Origin: Membranipora membranacea | Taxonomy: Eukaryota > Bryozoa > Gymnolaemata > Cheilostomatida > Membraniporidae | DNA: 64,000 bases | Assembly: GCA_914767715.1 (NCBI GenBank) | Contig: OU612066.1 | Coordinates: 16,125,001 to 16,189,000, forward strand | Direction of reading: 5' to 3' | In this document: in pieces, positions 21,601 through 33,289 of the stretch | How the letters are laid out: each line of letters opens with the position of its first letter | How positions within the stretch are numbered: position 1 is the first letter of the stretch | Notes under the pieces: model-generated | The model's input: only the letters and a program-made list of their open reading frames with translations | What the model was told of the DNA's origin: nothing | Databases searched by the model: none | Made by a program: the position numbers and the translations under genes

Positions 21601-24600
21601 ACTTTTTGTAGCTTTTATAAGTCAAGAACTACCGGGCAGAATTTGCTGTTACTTGGTCACAACATAGCTCCAAATGTTTAGATGAGAAATTGCGAAATGA
21701 AATTTTAAAATGTTATGTAATACTTGCTAATTACACTAATTAGTGAAGGAGGATTTGCCTTTTTTAATGTTTTTACCCAATTTCATTCTGTTATATGTCA
21801 AGAACTACTTGGCAGAATTCAATGATATATGGCCACAACATAGTCCCATATGTCAAGATGAGAAATTGCAAAACGAAATTTTGAAATGTTATGTAATATT
21901 TGCTAATTACACTAATTAGTGGAGGATGTTTTTTCGATTTTCTTTTGGTGATATCTTGAGAACAAATCATGCGATTGAGTTGAAACTTAGGATACAGAGG
22001 TTATGGCATATACCAAATCTTATGACATCGTCAATTTTAATGTCACATGACCCGATATCCAAAATGGCCGCCAAAAACAGGAAATGGCTGCCGATTAACA
22101 GTTCTTAACATGCGATTGAGTTAAAACTTGGGATATGGGGGTTATGACATATACCGAATCTTATGACATCATCAATTTTAATGTCATGTGACCCGAATCC
22201 AATATGACCACCATGAACAGGAAGTAGCTGCCGATTAACAGAACTTATCATGCGATTGAGTTGAAACTTGGGATATGGGGGTTTTGACATATACCGAATC
22301 TAATGACATCATCGCCTATGATGTCACATGACCCGAAATACAAAATGGCCGCCATATACTGTAAATTGCAGCTAACCAACAGTTCTTATGATGCGATTGA
22401 GTTAAAACTTGAGATATAGGGGTTATGACACATACCGAATCTTATGACATCATCACCTTCGAAGTCACATGACCCGATATCCAATATGGCCGCCATGAAC
22501 AGGAAGTTGCTGCCGATTAACAGTTCTTATCATGCGATTGAGTTAAAACTTGGGATTTGGGGGTTATGTTGTATGCCGAATCTTATGACATCATCGATTT
22601 TTATGTCACATGACCCGAAATCCAACATGGCCGCCATAGACAGTTAATAGCTGCCGATTACCAGTTCTCATCATGCGATTGAGTTGAGACTTGGGATAAG
22701 GGGGTTTTGGCATATACCGAGTCTTATGACATCATCAATTATGATGTCACATGACCTCGATATTCAAATCTATCGGTTGTATTCCTTTATATTTGCTTGC
22801 AAATATTTTTACCGTTTCTAGTTATTATTATTATTTTTGCAACACTTTTGTAGCTTCTATAAGTCAAGAACTACGAGGCAGAATTGGATGGAACTTTGTC
22901 ATAAGATAGTTCCATATGTCTAGATGAGAAATTGCGAAATGAAATTTTAAAATGTTATGTAATACTTGCTAATTACACCAATTAGTGAAGGAGGATTTGC
23001 CTTTTTTAACGTTTTTACCCAATTTCATTCTGTTATATGTCAAGAACTACTTGGCAGAATTCAATGATATATGGTCACAACATAGTCCTATATGTCAAGA
23101 TGAGAAATTGGAAAACGAAATTTTGAAATGTTATATAATATTTGCTAATTACACTCATTAGTGGAGGATGTTTTTTCGATTTTCTTTTGGTGATATCTTG
23201 AGAACAAATCATGCGATTGAGTTGAAACTTAGGATACAGAGGTTATGTCATATACCAAATCTTATGACATCGTCAATTTTAATGTCACATGACCCGATAT
23301 CCAAAATGGCCGCCAAAAACAGGAAATGGGTGCCGATTAACAGTTCTTAACATGCGATTGAGTTAAAACTTGGGATTTGGGGGTTTTGACTTATACCGAA
23401 TATTATGACTTCATCAATTTTAAGGTCACATGACCCGAAATCAAAAATGGCCGCCATAGACAGTAAACTGCTGCCGATTAACAGTTCTCATCATGCGATT
23501 GAGTTGAGACTTGGGAAATGGGGGTTTTGGCATATACCGAATCTTATGACATCATCATTTTTAATAACACATGATCCGAAATCCAATATGGCCGGCGTAG
23601 AGAGTTAATTGCTGCCGATTAGCAGTTCTCATCATGCGATTGAGTTGAGACTTGGGATAAGGGGGTTTCGGCCTATACCGAGTCTTATGACATCATCAAT
23701 TATGATGTCACATGACCTCGATAATCAAATCTATTGGTTGTATTCCTTTATATTTGCTTGCAAATATGTTTACCGTTTCTAGTTAGGAATACAACAAAGT
23801 TGTATTTCTTTTGTTTTAGTTGAGTTTATTATTATTATTATTATTATTCGTCTCGCAACACTTTTTGTCGCTTCTATAAGTCAAGAACTACCGGGCAGAA
23901 TTTGCTGTTACTTGGTCACAACATAGCTCCATATGTTTAGATGAGAAATTGCGAAATGAGATTTTAAAATGTTATGTAATACTTGCTAATTACACTAATT
24001 AGTGAAGGAGGATTTGCCTTTTTTAACGTTTTTACCCAATTTCATTCTGTTATATGTCAAGGTCTACTTGGCAGAATTCGATGATATATGGTCACAACAT
24101 AGTCCCATATGTCAAGATGAGAAATTGCAAAACGAAATTTTGAAATGTTATGTAATATTTGCTAATTATACTAATTAGTGGAGGATGTTTTTTCGATTTT
24201 CTTTTTGTGATATCTTGAGAACAAATCATGCGATTGAGTTGAAACTTAGGATACAGAGGTTATGGCATATACGGAATCTTATGACATCGTCAATTTTAAT
24301 ATCGCATGATCCGATATACAAATTGGCCGCCATAAACAGGAAGTGGCTGCCGATTAACAGTTCTTATCATGCGATTGAGTTAAATCTTGGGATATGGGGG
24401 TTATGACATATACCGAATCTTATGCCATCATCAATTTTAATGTCACATGATCCGATATACAAAATGGCCGCCATAAACAGGAAGTGGCTGCCGATTAACA
24501 GTTCTTATCATGCGATAGAGTTAAAACTTGGGATATGAGGGTAATGACATATACCGAATCTTATGACATCATCAATTCTTATGTCACATGTCCCGATATA

Positions 24601-24800
24601 CAAAATGGCCGCCATAAACAGGAAGTGGCTGCCGATTAACAGTTCTTAACATGCGATTGAGTTAAAACTTGGGATTTGGGGGTTATGACATATACCGAAT
24701 CTTATGACATCATCGATTTTAATGTCACATGACCTCGATATTCAAATCTATTGGTTGTATTCCTTTATATTTGCTTGCAAATATGTTTACCGTTTCTAGT

Positions 24801-26437
24801 TATTATTATTTTTGCAACACTTTTGTAGCTTCTATAAGTCAAGAAATACCAGGCAGAATTGGATGGAACTTTGTGATAAGATAGTTCCATATGTCTAGAT
24901 GAGAAATTAAGAAATGAAATTTTAAAATGTTATGTAATACTTGCTAATTACATTAATTAGTGAAGGAGGTTTTGCCTTTTTTAACGTTTTTTCCCAATTT
25001 CATTCTGCTATATGTCAAGAACTACTTGGTAGAATTTGATGATATATGGTCACAACATAGTCCCATATGTCAAGATGAGAAATTGCACAACGAAATTTTG
25101 AAATGTTATGTAATATTTGCTAATTACACTAATTAGTGGAGGCTGTTTTTTCGATTTTCTTTTGGTGATATCTTGAGAACAAATCATGCGATTGAGTTGA
25201 AACTTAAGATACAGAGGTTATGGCATATACCGAATCTTATGACATCATCAATTTTAATGTCACATGACCCGATATCCAAAATGGCCGCCATAAACAGTGA
25301 ATTGCTGCCGATTAACAGTTCCTATCATGCGATTGAGTTAAAACTTGGGATTTGGGGGTTTTGACTCATACCGAATCTTATGACATCATCAATTTTAATG
25401 TCACATGACCCGAAATCCAATATGGCCGCCATAGACAGTTAATTGCTGCCGATTAGCAGTTCTCATCATGCGATTGAGTTGAGACTTGGGATAAGGGGGT
25501 TTTGGCATATACCGAGTCTTATGACATCATCAATTATGATGTCACATGACCTCGATATTCAAATCTATCGGTTGTATTCCTTTATATTTGCTTGCAAATA
25601 TTTTTACCGTTTCTAGTTATTATTATTATTTTTGCAACACTTTTGTAGCTTCTATAAGTCAAGAAATACCAGGCAGAATTGGATGGAACTTTGTGATAAG
25701 ATAGTTCCATATGTCTAGATGAGAAATTAAGAAATGAAATTTTAAAATGTTATGTAATACTTGCTAATTACATTAATTAGTGAAGGAGGTTTTGCCTTTT
25801 TTAACGTTTTTTCCCAATTTCATTCTGCTATATGTCAAGAACTACTTGGTAGAATTTGATGATATATGGTCACAACATAGTCCCATATGTCAAGATGAGA
25901 AATTGCACAACGAAATTTTGAAATGTTATGTAATATTTGCTAATTACACTAATTAGTGGAGGCTGTTTTTTCGATTTTCTTTTGGTGATATCTTGAGAAC
26001 AAATCATGCGATTGAGTTGAAACTTAAGATACAGAGGTTATGGCATATACCGAATCTTATGACATCATCAATTTTAATGTCACATGACCCGATATCCAAA
26101 ATGGCCGCCATAAACAGTGAATTGCTGCCGATTAACAGTTCCTATCATGCGATTGAGTTAAAACTTGGGATTTGGGGGTTTTGACTCATACCGAATCTTA
26201 TGACATCATCAATTTCAATGTCACATGACCCGAAATCCAATATGGCCGCCATAGACAGTTAATTGCTGCCGATTAGCAGTTCTCATCATGCGATTGAGTT
26301 GAGACTTGGGATAAGGGGGTTTTGGCATATACCGAGTCTTATGACATCATCAATTATGATGTCACATGACCTCGATATTCAAATCTATCGGTTGTATTCC
26401 TTTATATTTGCTTGCAAATATTTTTACCGTTTCTAGT
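24801..26437 (+). repeat. Two near-identical ~820-bp satellite units
   Basis: 24801-25617 and 25618-26437 match almost perfectly over the whole unit, including private variants such as aattaagaaatg and aacttaagatacagagg. I noticed one substitution (aattttaatg versus aatttcaatg) and a 3-bp difference in the TTA tract. This indicates very recent tandem duplication. Confidence 0.9.
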
Positions 26438-26551
26438 TATTAGGAATACAACAAAGTTGTATTTCTTTTGTTTTAGTAGGGTTTATTATTAGGAATACAA
26501 CAAAGTTGTATTTCTTTTGTTTTAGTAGGGTTTATTATTATTATTTTTATT

Positions 26552-28607
26552 ATTAGGAATACAACAAAGTTGTATTTCTTTTGTTTTAGTAGGGTTTATT
26601 ATTATTATTTTTATTATTATTATTATTATTATTGCAACACTTTTTGGGCCTCTATAAGTCAAGAACTACCAGAGGCAATTTGATGAAACTTGTTTACAAC
26701 ATACCTTCATGTGTCTAGATGAAAAATTTCGATTTGAATTTTTGAAATGTTATGTAATATTCGCTAATTAGACTAATTTGTGAAAGAGGTTTAGATGTTT
26801 ATATTGATGATATCTTGAGAACAAATCATGCGATTGAGTTTAAACTTGGGATATGGGGGTTATGACATATACCGAATCTTATGACATCATCAATTTTAAT
26901 GTCACATGACCCGAAATCCAAAATGGCCGCCATAGACAGTAAACTGCTGCAGATTGACAGTTCTTATCATGCGATTGAGTTAAAACTTGGGATATGGGGG
27001 TTATGACATATACCGAATCTTATGAGATCATCAATTTTAGTGTCACATGACCCGAAATCCAAAATGGCCGCCATAGAGAGTTACTTGCTGCCGATTAGCA
27101 GTTCTCATCATGCGATTGAGTTGAGACTTGGGATAGAGGGGTTTTGGCATATACCGAGTCTTATGAAATCATCAATTATGATGTCACATGACCTCGATAT
27201 TCAAACCTATTGGTTGTATTCCTTTATATTTGCTTGCAAATATGTTTACCGTTTCTAGTTATTAGGAATACAACAAAGTTGTATTTCTTTTGTTTTAGTA
27301 GGGTTTATTATTATTATTTTTATTATTATTATTATTATTATTGCAACACTTTTTGGGCCTCTATAAGTCAAGAACTACCAGAGGCAATTTGATGAAACTT
27401 GTTTACAACATACCTTCATGTGTCTAGATGAAAAATTTCGATTTGAATTTTTGAAATGTTATGTAATATTCGCTAATTAGACTAATTTGTGAAAGAGGTT
27501 TAGATGTTTATATTGATGATATCTTGAGAACAAATCATGCGATTGAGTTTAAACTTGGGATATGGGGGTTATGACATATACCGAATCTTATGACATCATC
27601 AATTTTAATGTCACATGACCCGAAATCCAAAATGGCCGCCATAGACAGTAAACTGCTGCAGATTGACAGTTCTTATCATGCGATTGAGTTAAAACTTGGG
27701 ATATGGGGGTTATGACATATACCGAATCTTATGAGATCATCAATTTTAGTGTCACATGACCCGAAATCCAAAATGGCCGCCATAGAGAGTTACTTGCTGC
27801 CGATTAGCAGTTCTCATCATGCGATTGAGTTGAGACTTGGGATAGAGGGGTTTTGGCATATACCGAGTCTTATGAAATCATCAATTATGATGTCACATGA
27901 CCTCGATATTCAAACCTATTGGTTGTATTCCTTTATATTTGCTTGCAAATATGTTTACCGTTTCTAGTTATTATTATTATTGCAACACTTTTTGGGCCTC
28001 TATAAGTCAAGAACTACCAGAGGCAATTTGATGAAACTTGTTTACAACATACCTTCATGTGTCTAGATGAAAAATTTCGATTTGAATTTTTGAAATGTTA
28101 TGTAATATTCGCTAATTAGACTAATTTGTGAAAGAGGTTTAGATGTTTATATTGATGATATCTTGAGAACAAATCATGCGATTGAGTTTAAACTTGGGAT
28201 ATGGGGGTTATGACATATACCGAATCTTATGACATCATCAATTTTAATGTCACATGACCCGAAATCCAAAATGGCCGCCATAGACAGTAAACTGCTGCAG
28301 ATTGACAGTTCTTATCATGCGATTGAGTTAAAACTTGGGATATGGGGGTTATGACATATACCGAATCTTATGAGATCATCAATTTTAGTGTCACATGACC
28401 CGAAATCCAAAATGGCCGCCATAGAGAGTTACTTGCTGCCGATTAGCAGTTCTCATCATGCGATTGAGTTGAGACTTGGGATAGAGGGGTTTTGGCATAT
28501 ACCGAGTCTTATGAAATCATCAATTATGATGTCACATGACCTCGATATTCAAACCTATTGGTTGTATTCCTTTATATTTGCTTGCAAATATGTTTACCGT
28601 TTCTAGT
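26552..28607 (+). repeat. Three near-identical 639-bp satellite units, with head insertions
   Basis: Three units end at about 27259, 27968 and 28607 (spacings 709 and 639). Their bodies look identical to the eye. The extra 70 bp in the second unit is one head plus TTA tract. Three heads stacked at 26444, 26492 and 26553 precede the first unit. The identity implies recent amplification, probably by unequal exchange or rolling-circle replication. Confidence 0.9.
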
Positions 28608-30214
28608 TATTATTATTATTGCAACACTTTTTGAGCTTCTATAAGTCAAGAACTACCAGAGGCAATTTGATGAAACTTGTTTACAACATACCTTCATGTG
28701 TCTAGATGAAAAATTTCAATTTGAATTTTTGAAAGGTTATGTAATATTAGCTAATTACACTAATTAGTGGAGGACGTTTTGACCTTTATATTGATCATAT
28801 CTTGAGAACGAATCATGCGATTGAGTTAAAACTTTGGATATGGGGGTTATGACATATACCGAATCTTATTACATCATCAATTTTTATGTCACTTGACCCG
28901 ATATACAAAATGGCCGCCATAAACAGGAAGTGGCTGCCGATTAACAGTTCTTATCATGCGATTGAGTTAAAACTTGGGATTTGGGGGTTATAACATATAC
29001 CGAATCTTATGACATCATCAATTTTTATGTCACATGACCCGATATCCAAAATGAGCGCCATAAACAGGAAGTGGCTGCCGATTAACAGTTCTTATCATGC
29101 GATTGAGTTAAAACTTGGGATTTGGGGGTTATAACATATACCGAATCTTATGACATCATCGATTTTGATGTCACATGACCCGAAATCCAATATGGCCGCT
29201 ATAAAGATTTAGTTGCTACCGGTTAGCAGTTCTCATCATGCGATTGAGTTGAGACTTAAGATAAGGGGGTTTCGGCATATACCGAGTCTTATGACATCAT
29301 CAATTATGATGTCACATGACCTCGATATTCAAATATATTGGTTGTATTCCTTTATATTTGCTTGCAAATATGTTTACCGTTTCTTTAGGAATACAACAAA
29401 GTTGTATTTCTTTTGTTTTAGTAGGGTTTATTATTATTATTATTATTGCAACACTTTTTGAGCTTCTATAAGTCAAGAACTACCAGAGGCAATTTGATGA
29501 AACTTGTTTACAACATACCTTCATGTGTCTAGATGAAAAATTTCAATTTGAATTTTTGAAAGGTTATGTAATATTAGCTAATTACACTAATTAGTGGAGG
29601 ACGTTTTGACCTTTATATTGATCATATCTTGAGAACGAATCATGCGATTGAGTTAAAACTTTGGATATGGGGGTTATGACATATACCGAATCTTATTACA
29701 TCATCAATTTTTATGTCACTTGACCCGATATACAAAATGGCCGCCATAAACAGGAAGTGGCTGCCGATTAACAGTTCTTATCATGCGATTGAGTTAAAAC
29801 TTGGGATTTGGGGGTTATAACATATACCGAATCTTATGACATCATCAATTTTTATGTCACATGACCCGATATCCAAAATGGCCGCCATAAACAGGAAGTG
29901 GCTGCCGATTAACAGTTCTTATCATGCGATTGAGTTAAAACTTGGGATTTGGGGGTTATAACATATACCGAATCTTATGACATCATCGATTTTGATGTCA
30001 CATGACCCGAAATCCAATATGGCCGCTATAAAGATTTAGTTGCTACCGGTTAGCAGTTCTCATCATGCGATTGAGTTGAGACTTAAGATAAGGGGGTTTC
30101 GGCATATACCGAGTCTTATGACATCATCAATTATGATGTCACATGACCTCGATATTCAAATATATTGGTTGTATTCCTTTATATTTGCTTGCAAATATGT
30201 TTACCGTTTCTAGT
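28608..30214 (+). repeat. Two near-identical ~827-bp satellite units
   Basis: The units start gcaacactttttgagc at 28621 and 29448. They share private variants (ttacatcatc, gttgctaccggttagc). One visible difference is aaaatgagcgcc (about 29050) against aaaatggccgcc (about 29878). The first unit's tail is cut at accgtttc by the next head, which is direct evidence of a head joining inside a tail. Confidence 0.85.
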
Positions 30215-30254
30215 TAGGAATACAACAAAGTTGTATTTCTTTTGTTTTGGTTGG

Positions 30255-30294
<40 letters not shown>

Positions 30295-33289
30295 TTTGCA
30301 ACACTTTTGTCGCATCTATAAGTCAAGAACTACCAGGCAGAATTGGATGGAACTTTGTCATAAGATAGTTCCATATGTCTAGATGAGAAATTACTAAATG
30401 AGTTTTTGAATCGTTATGTAATACTTGCTAATTACACTAATTAGTGAAGGAGGTTTTGCCTTTTTTAACGTTTTTACCCAATTTCATTCTGCTATATGTC
30501 AAGAACTACTTGGCAGAATTCGATGATATATGGTCACAACATAGTCCCATATGTCAAGATGAGAAATTGCAAAACAAAATTTTGAAATGTTATGTAATAT
30601 TTGCTAATTACACTAATTAGTGGAGGATGTTTTTTCGATTTTCTTTTGGTGATATCTTGAGAACAAATCATGCGATTGAGTTGAAACATAGGATACAGAG
30701 GTTATGGCATATACCGAATCTTATGACATTGTCAATTTTAATGTCACATGACCCGATAGCCAAAATGGCCGCCAAAAACAGGAAATGGCTGCCGATTAAC
30801 AGTTCTTAACATGCGATTGAGTTAAAACTTGGGATTTGGGGGTTTTGACTTATACCGAATCTTATGACATCATCAATTTCAATGTCACATTACCCGATAT
30901 CCAAAATGGCCGCCATAAACAGGAAGTGGCTGCCGATTAACAGTTCTTATCATGCTTTTGAGTTAAAACTTGGGATTTGGGGGTTTTTACCTATACCGAA
31001 TCTTATGACTTCATCATTTTTAAGGTCACATGACCCGAAATCCAAAATGGCCGCCATAGACAGTAAACTGCTGCCGATTAACAGTTCTCATCATGCGATT
31101 GAGTCAAAACTTGGGATATGGGGGTTTTGGCATATACCGAATCTTATGACATCATCAATTTTAATGTCACATGACCCGAAAACCAAAATGGCCGCCATAG
31201 AGAGTTAATTGCTGCCGATTAACAGTTCTCATCATGTGATTGAGTTAAAACTTGGGAGATCGGGGTTTTGGCAGATACCGAATCTTATGACATCATCAAT
31301 TATGATGTCACATGACCTCAATATTCAAATATATTGGTTGTATTCCTTTATATTTGCTTGCAAATATGTTTACCGTTTCTAGTTATTATTATTATTATTA
31401 TTTTTGCAACACTTTTGTCGCATCTATAAGTCAAGAACTACCAGGCAGAATTGGATGGAACTTTGTCATAAGATAGTTCCATATGTCTAGATGAGAAATT
31501 GCGAAATGAAATTTTAAAATGTTATGTAATACTTGCTAATTACACTAATTAGTGAAGGAGGTTTTGCCTTTTTTAACGTTTTTACCCAATTTCATTCTGT
31601 TATATGTCAAGAACTACTTGGCAGAATTCGATGATATATGGTCACAACATAGTCCCATATGTCAAGATGAGAACTTGCAAAACGAAATTTTGAAATGTTA
31701 TGTAATATTTGCTAATTACACTAATTAGTGGAGGATGTTTTTTCGATTTTCTTTTGGTGATATCTTGAGAACAAATCATGCGATTGAGTTGAAACTTAGG
31801 ATACAGAGGTTATGGCATATACCAAATCTTATGATATCTTCAATTTTAATGTCACATGACCCGATATCCAAAATGGCCGCCAAAAACAGGAAATTGCTGC
31901 CGATTTAACAGTTCTTAACATGCAATTGAGTTAAAACTTGGGATATGGGGGTTATGACATATACCGAATCTTATGACATCATCAATTTTTATGTCACATG
32001 ACCCGATATACAAAATGGCCGCCATAAACAGTAAACTGCTGCCAATTAACAGTTCTTATCATGCGATTGAGTTAAAACTTGGGATTTGGGGGTTTTGACT
32101 TATACCGAATCTTATAACATCATCAATTTTCATGTCACATGACCCGATATCCAAAATGGCCGCCATAAACAGTGAATTGCTGCCGATTAACAGTTCCTAT
32201 CATGCGATTGAGTTAAAACTTGGGATTTGGGGGTTTTGACTCATACCGAATCTTATGACATCATCAATTTTGATGTCACATGACCCGAAATCCAATATGG
32301 CCGCCATAGAGAGTTACTTGCTGCCGATTAGCAGTTCTCATCATGCGATTGAGTTGAGACTTAAGATAAGGGGGTTTCGGCATATACCGAGTCTTATGAC
32401 ATCATCAATTATGATGTCACATGACCTCGATATTCAAATATATTGGTTGTATTCCTTTATATTTGCTTGCAAATATGTTTACCGTTTCTAGTTCTATTTG
32501 TAATTAACCAGTCATGCCGCTGCTGCGGCGTGACCGGTGGAAGGGAGCAACCGGAATACAGGCAATTGGATAAAACTTGACCTACCCCACCCTGATCAAA
32601 AGTAGCCACTACTGGAAAGGAGACCATTGTACTGGCAGATGGGTTCCATTATCCCTCCGCCCGGGCGATGTCAGGGGATTATCGGTCAGCTGCTATCTCT
32701 AAGTGGCGCATCCCACCATCTTTTGATTGACACTTTGAAATCTATAGGTTGCACGTTATACATTCACTGCCTACACCCCTCCCCATCTACATAGGCTTTA
32801 AAGTTCTAACAGTGCATTTACACCCCCCCCCCTAGCACAACACACATGGAGTTTCTTATCAACTCCAGGTTAAAACAAGTTTAAGTTAGGGTTAACTTAA
32901 ACCAGGTTTGACTGTGGACAGGTCAAATGTAGTGACATCTACTCATTAGCCTTATATCTCTAGTACTCTGAGGCTCTATAAGGGTAATATAACACTTGGC
33001 CCAGAAACCACATTGGTTTTTAGTATGTATATCATAAGATTAGGTGTGTGTCTAGGGACCTCCTTTCCTTTTATTAAGATTACATGAAGGATAGTCAATG
33101 ATATGGTCCCTAGTTAGTCACTCAAATATTTATTTTAATGGTTGGGGAAGCACCCTTCTCCTTCATCTCCCCCTCCCTCCTAAACTATCAATCAAGGAGA
33201 CCACATTGGCTTGTTTCAGCCTGTTTGAATGCAACACTGCAGTTATATACAATACAGTTTATTGCAGCTTGTTTGTTTTTTTTTATCAG

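Larger units (their letters stand above)
2987..32492. mobile_element. 29.5-kb composite insertion interrupting segmental copy A
   Basis: Copy B runs cacagtatagt/tctatttgta without interruption at about 54587-54607. In copy A the left half of that site abuts a repeat head (taggaatacaac, about 2986) and the right half abuts a repeat tail (accgtttctagt, about 32492). The junctions share only TT, with no longer target-site duplication. That is what Helentron-type rolling-circle elements do, since they insert between two T residues. The block contains both satellite arrays, an intact Helentron gene and about 4.4 kb of other DNA. Whether it arrived as one unit or grew by nested insertion and unequal exchange cannot be settled here. 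Copy A also lacks about 170 bp (54607-54778 in B) immediately right of the junction. Confidence 0.7.
18603..32492 (+). repeat. Satellite block II: about 16 composite units of 141-bp cores
   Basis: All units share one orientation. Tails (accgtttctagt) are seen at about 19300, 20071, 20874, 21520, 22822, 23783, 24800, 25617, 26437, 27259, 27968, 28607, 29383 (cut short), 30214, 31382 and 32492. Between tails are a (TTA)n tract, one or two ~185-bp modules (starting gcaacactttt, containing aagtcaagaacta, ending near ctaattacactaattag) and two to six 141-bp cores. Complete heads (aggaatacaacaaag) occur at about 21533, 23787, 26444, 26492, 26553, 27265, 29387 and 30217. Because 141 is a multiple of three, cores give recurrent open frames of 47-residue period (MTSSILMSHDPISKMAAI). 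I regard these as non-coding. Confidence 0.93.

Noticed and set aside
4280-32491. Many short plus-strand open frames encoding MTSSILMSHDPISKMAAI-type peptides
   Set aside because: They follow the 141-bp satellite period (47 codons), stop at arbitrary points and occur only in the repeats.
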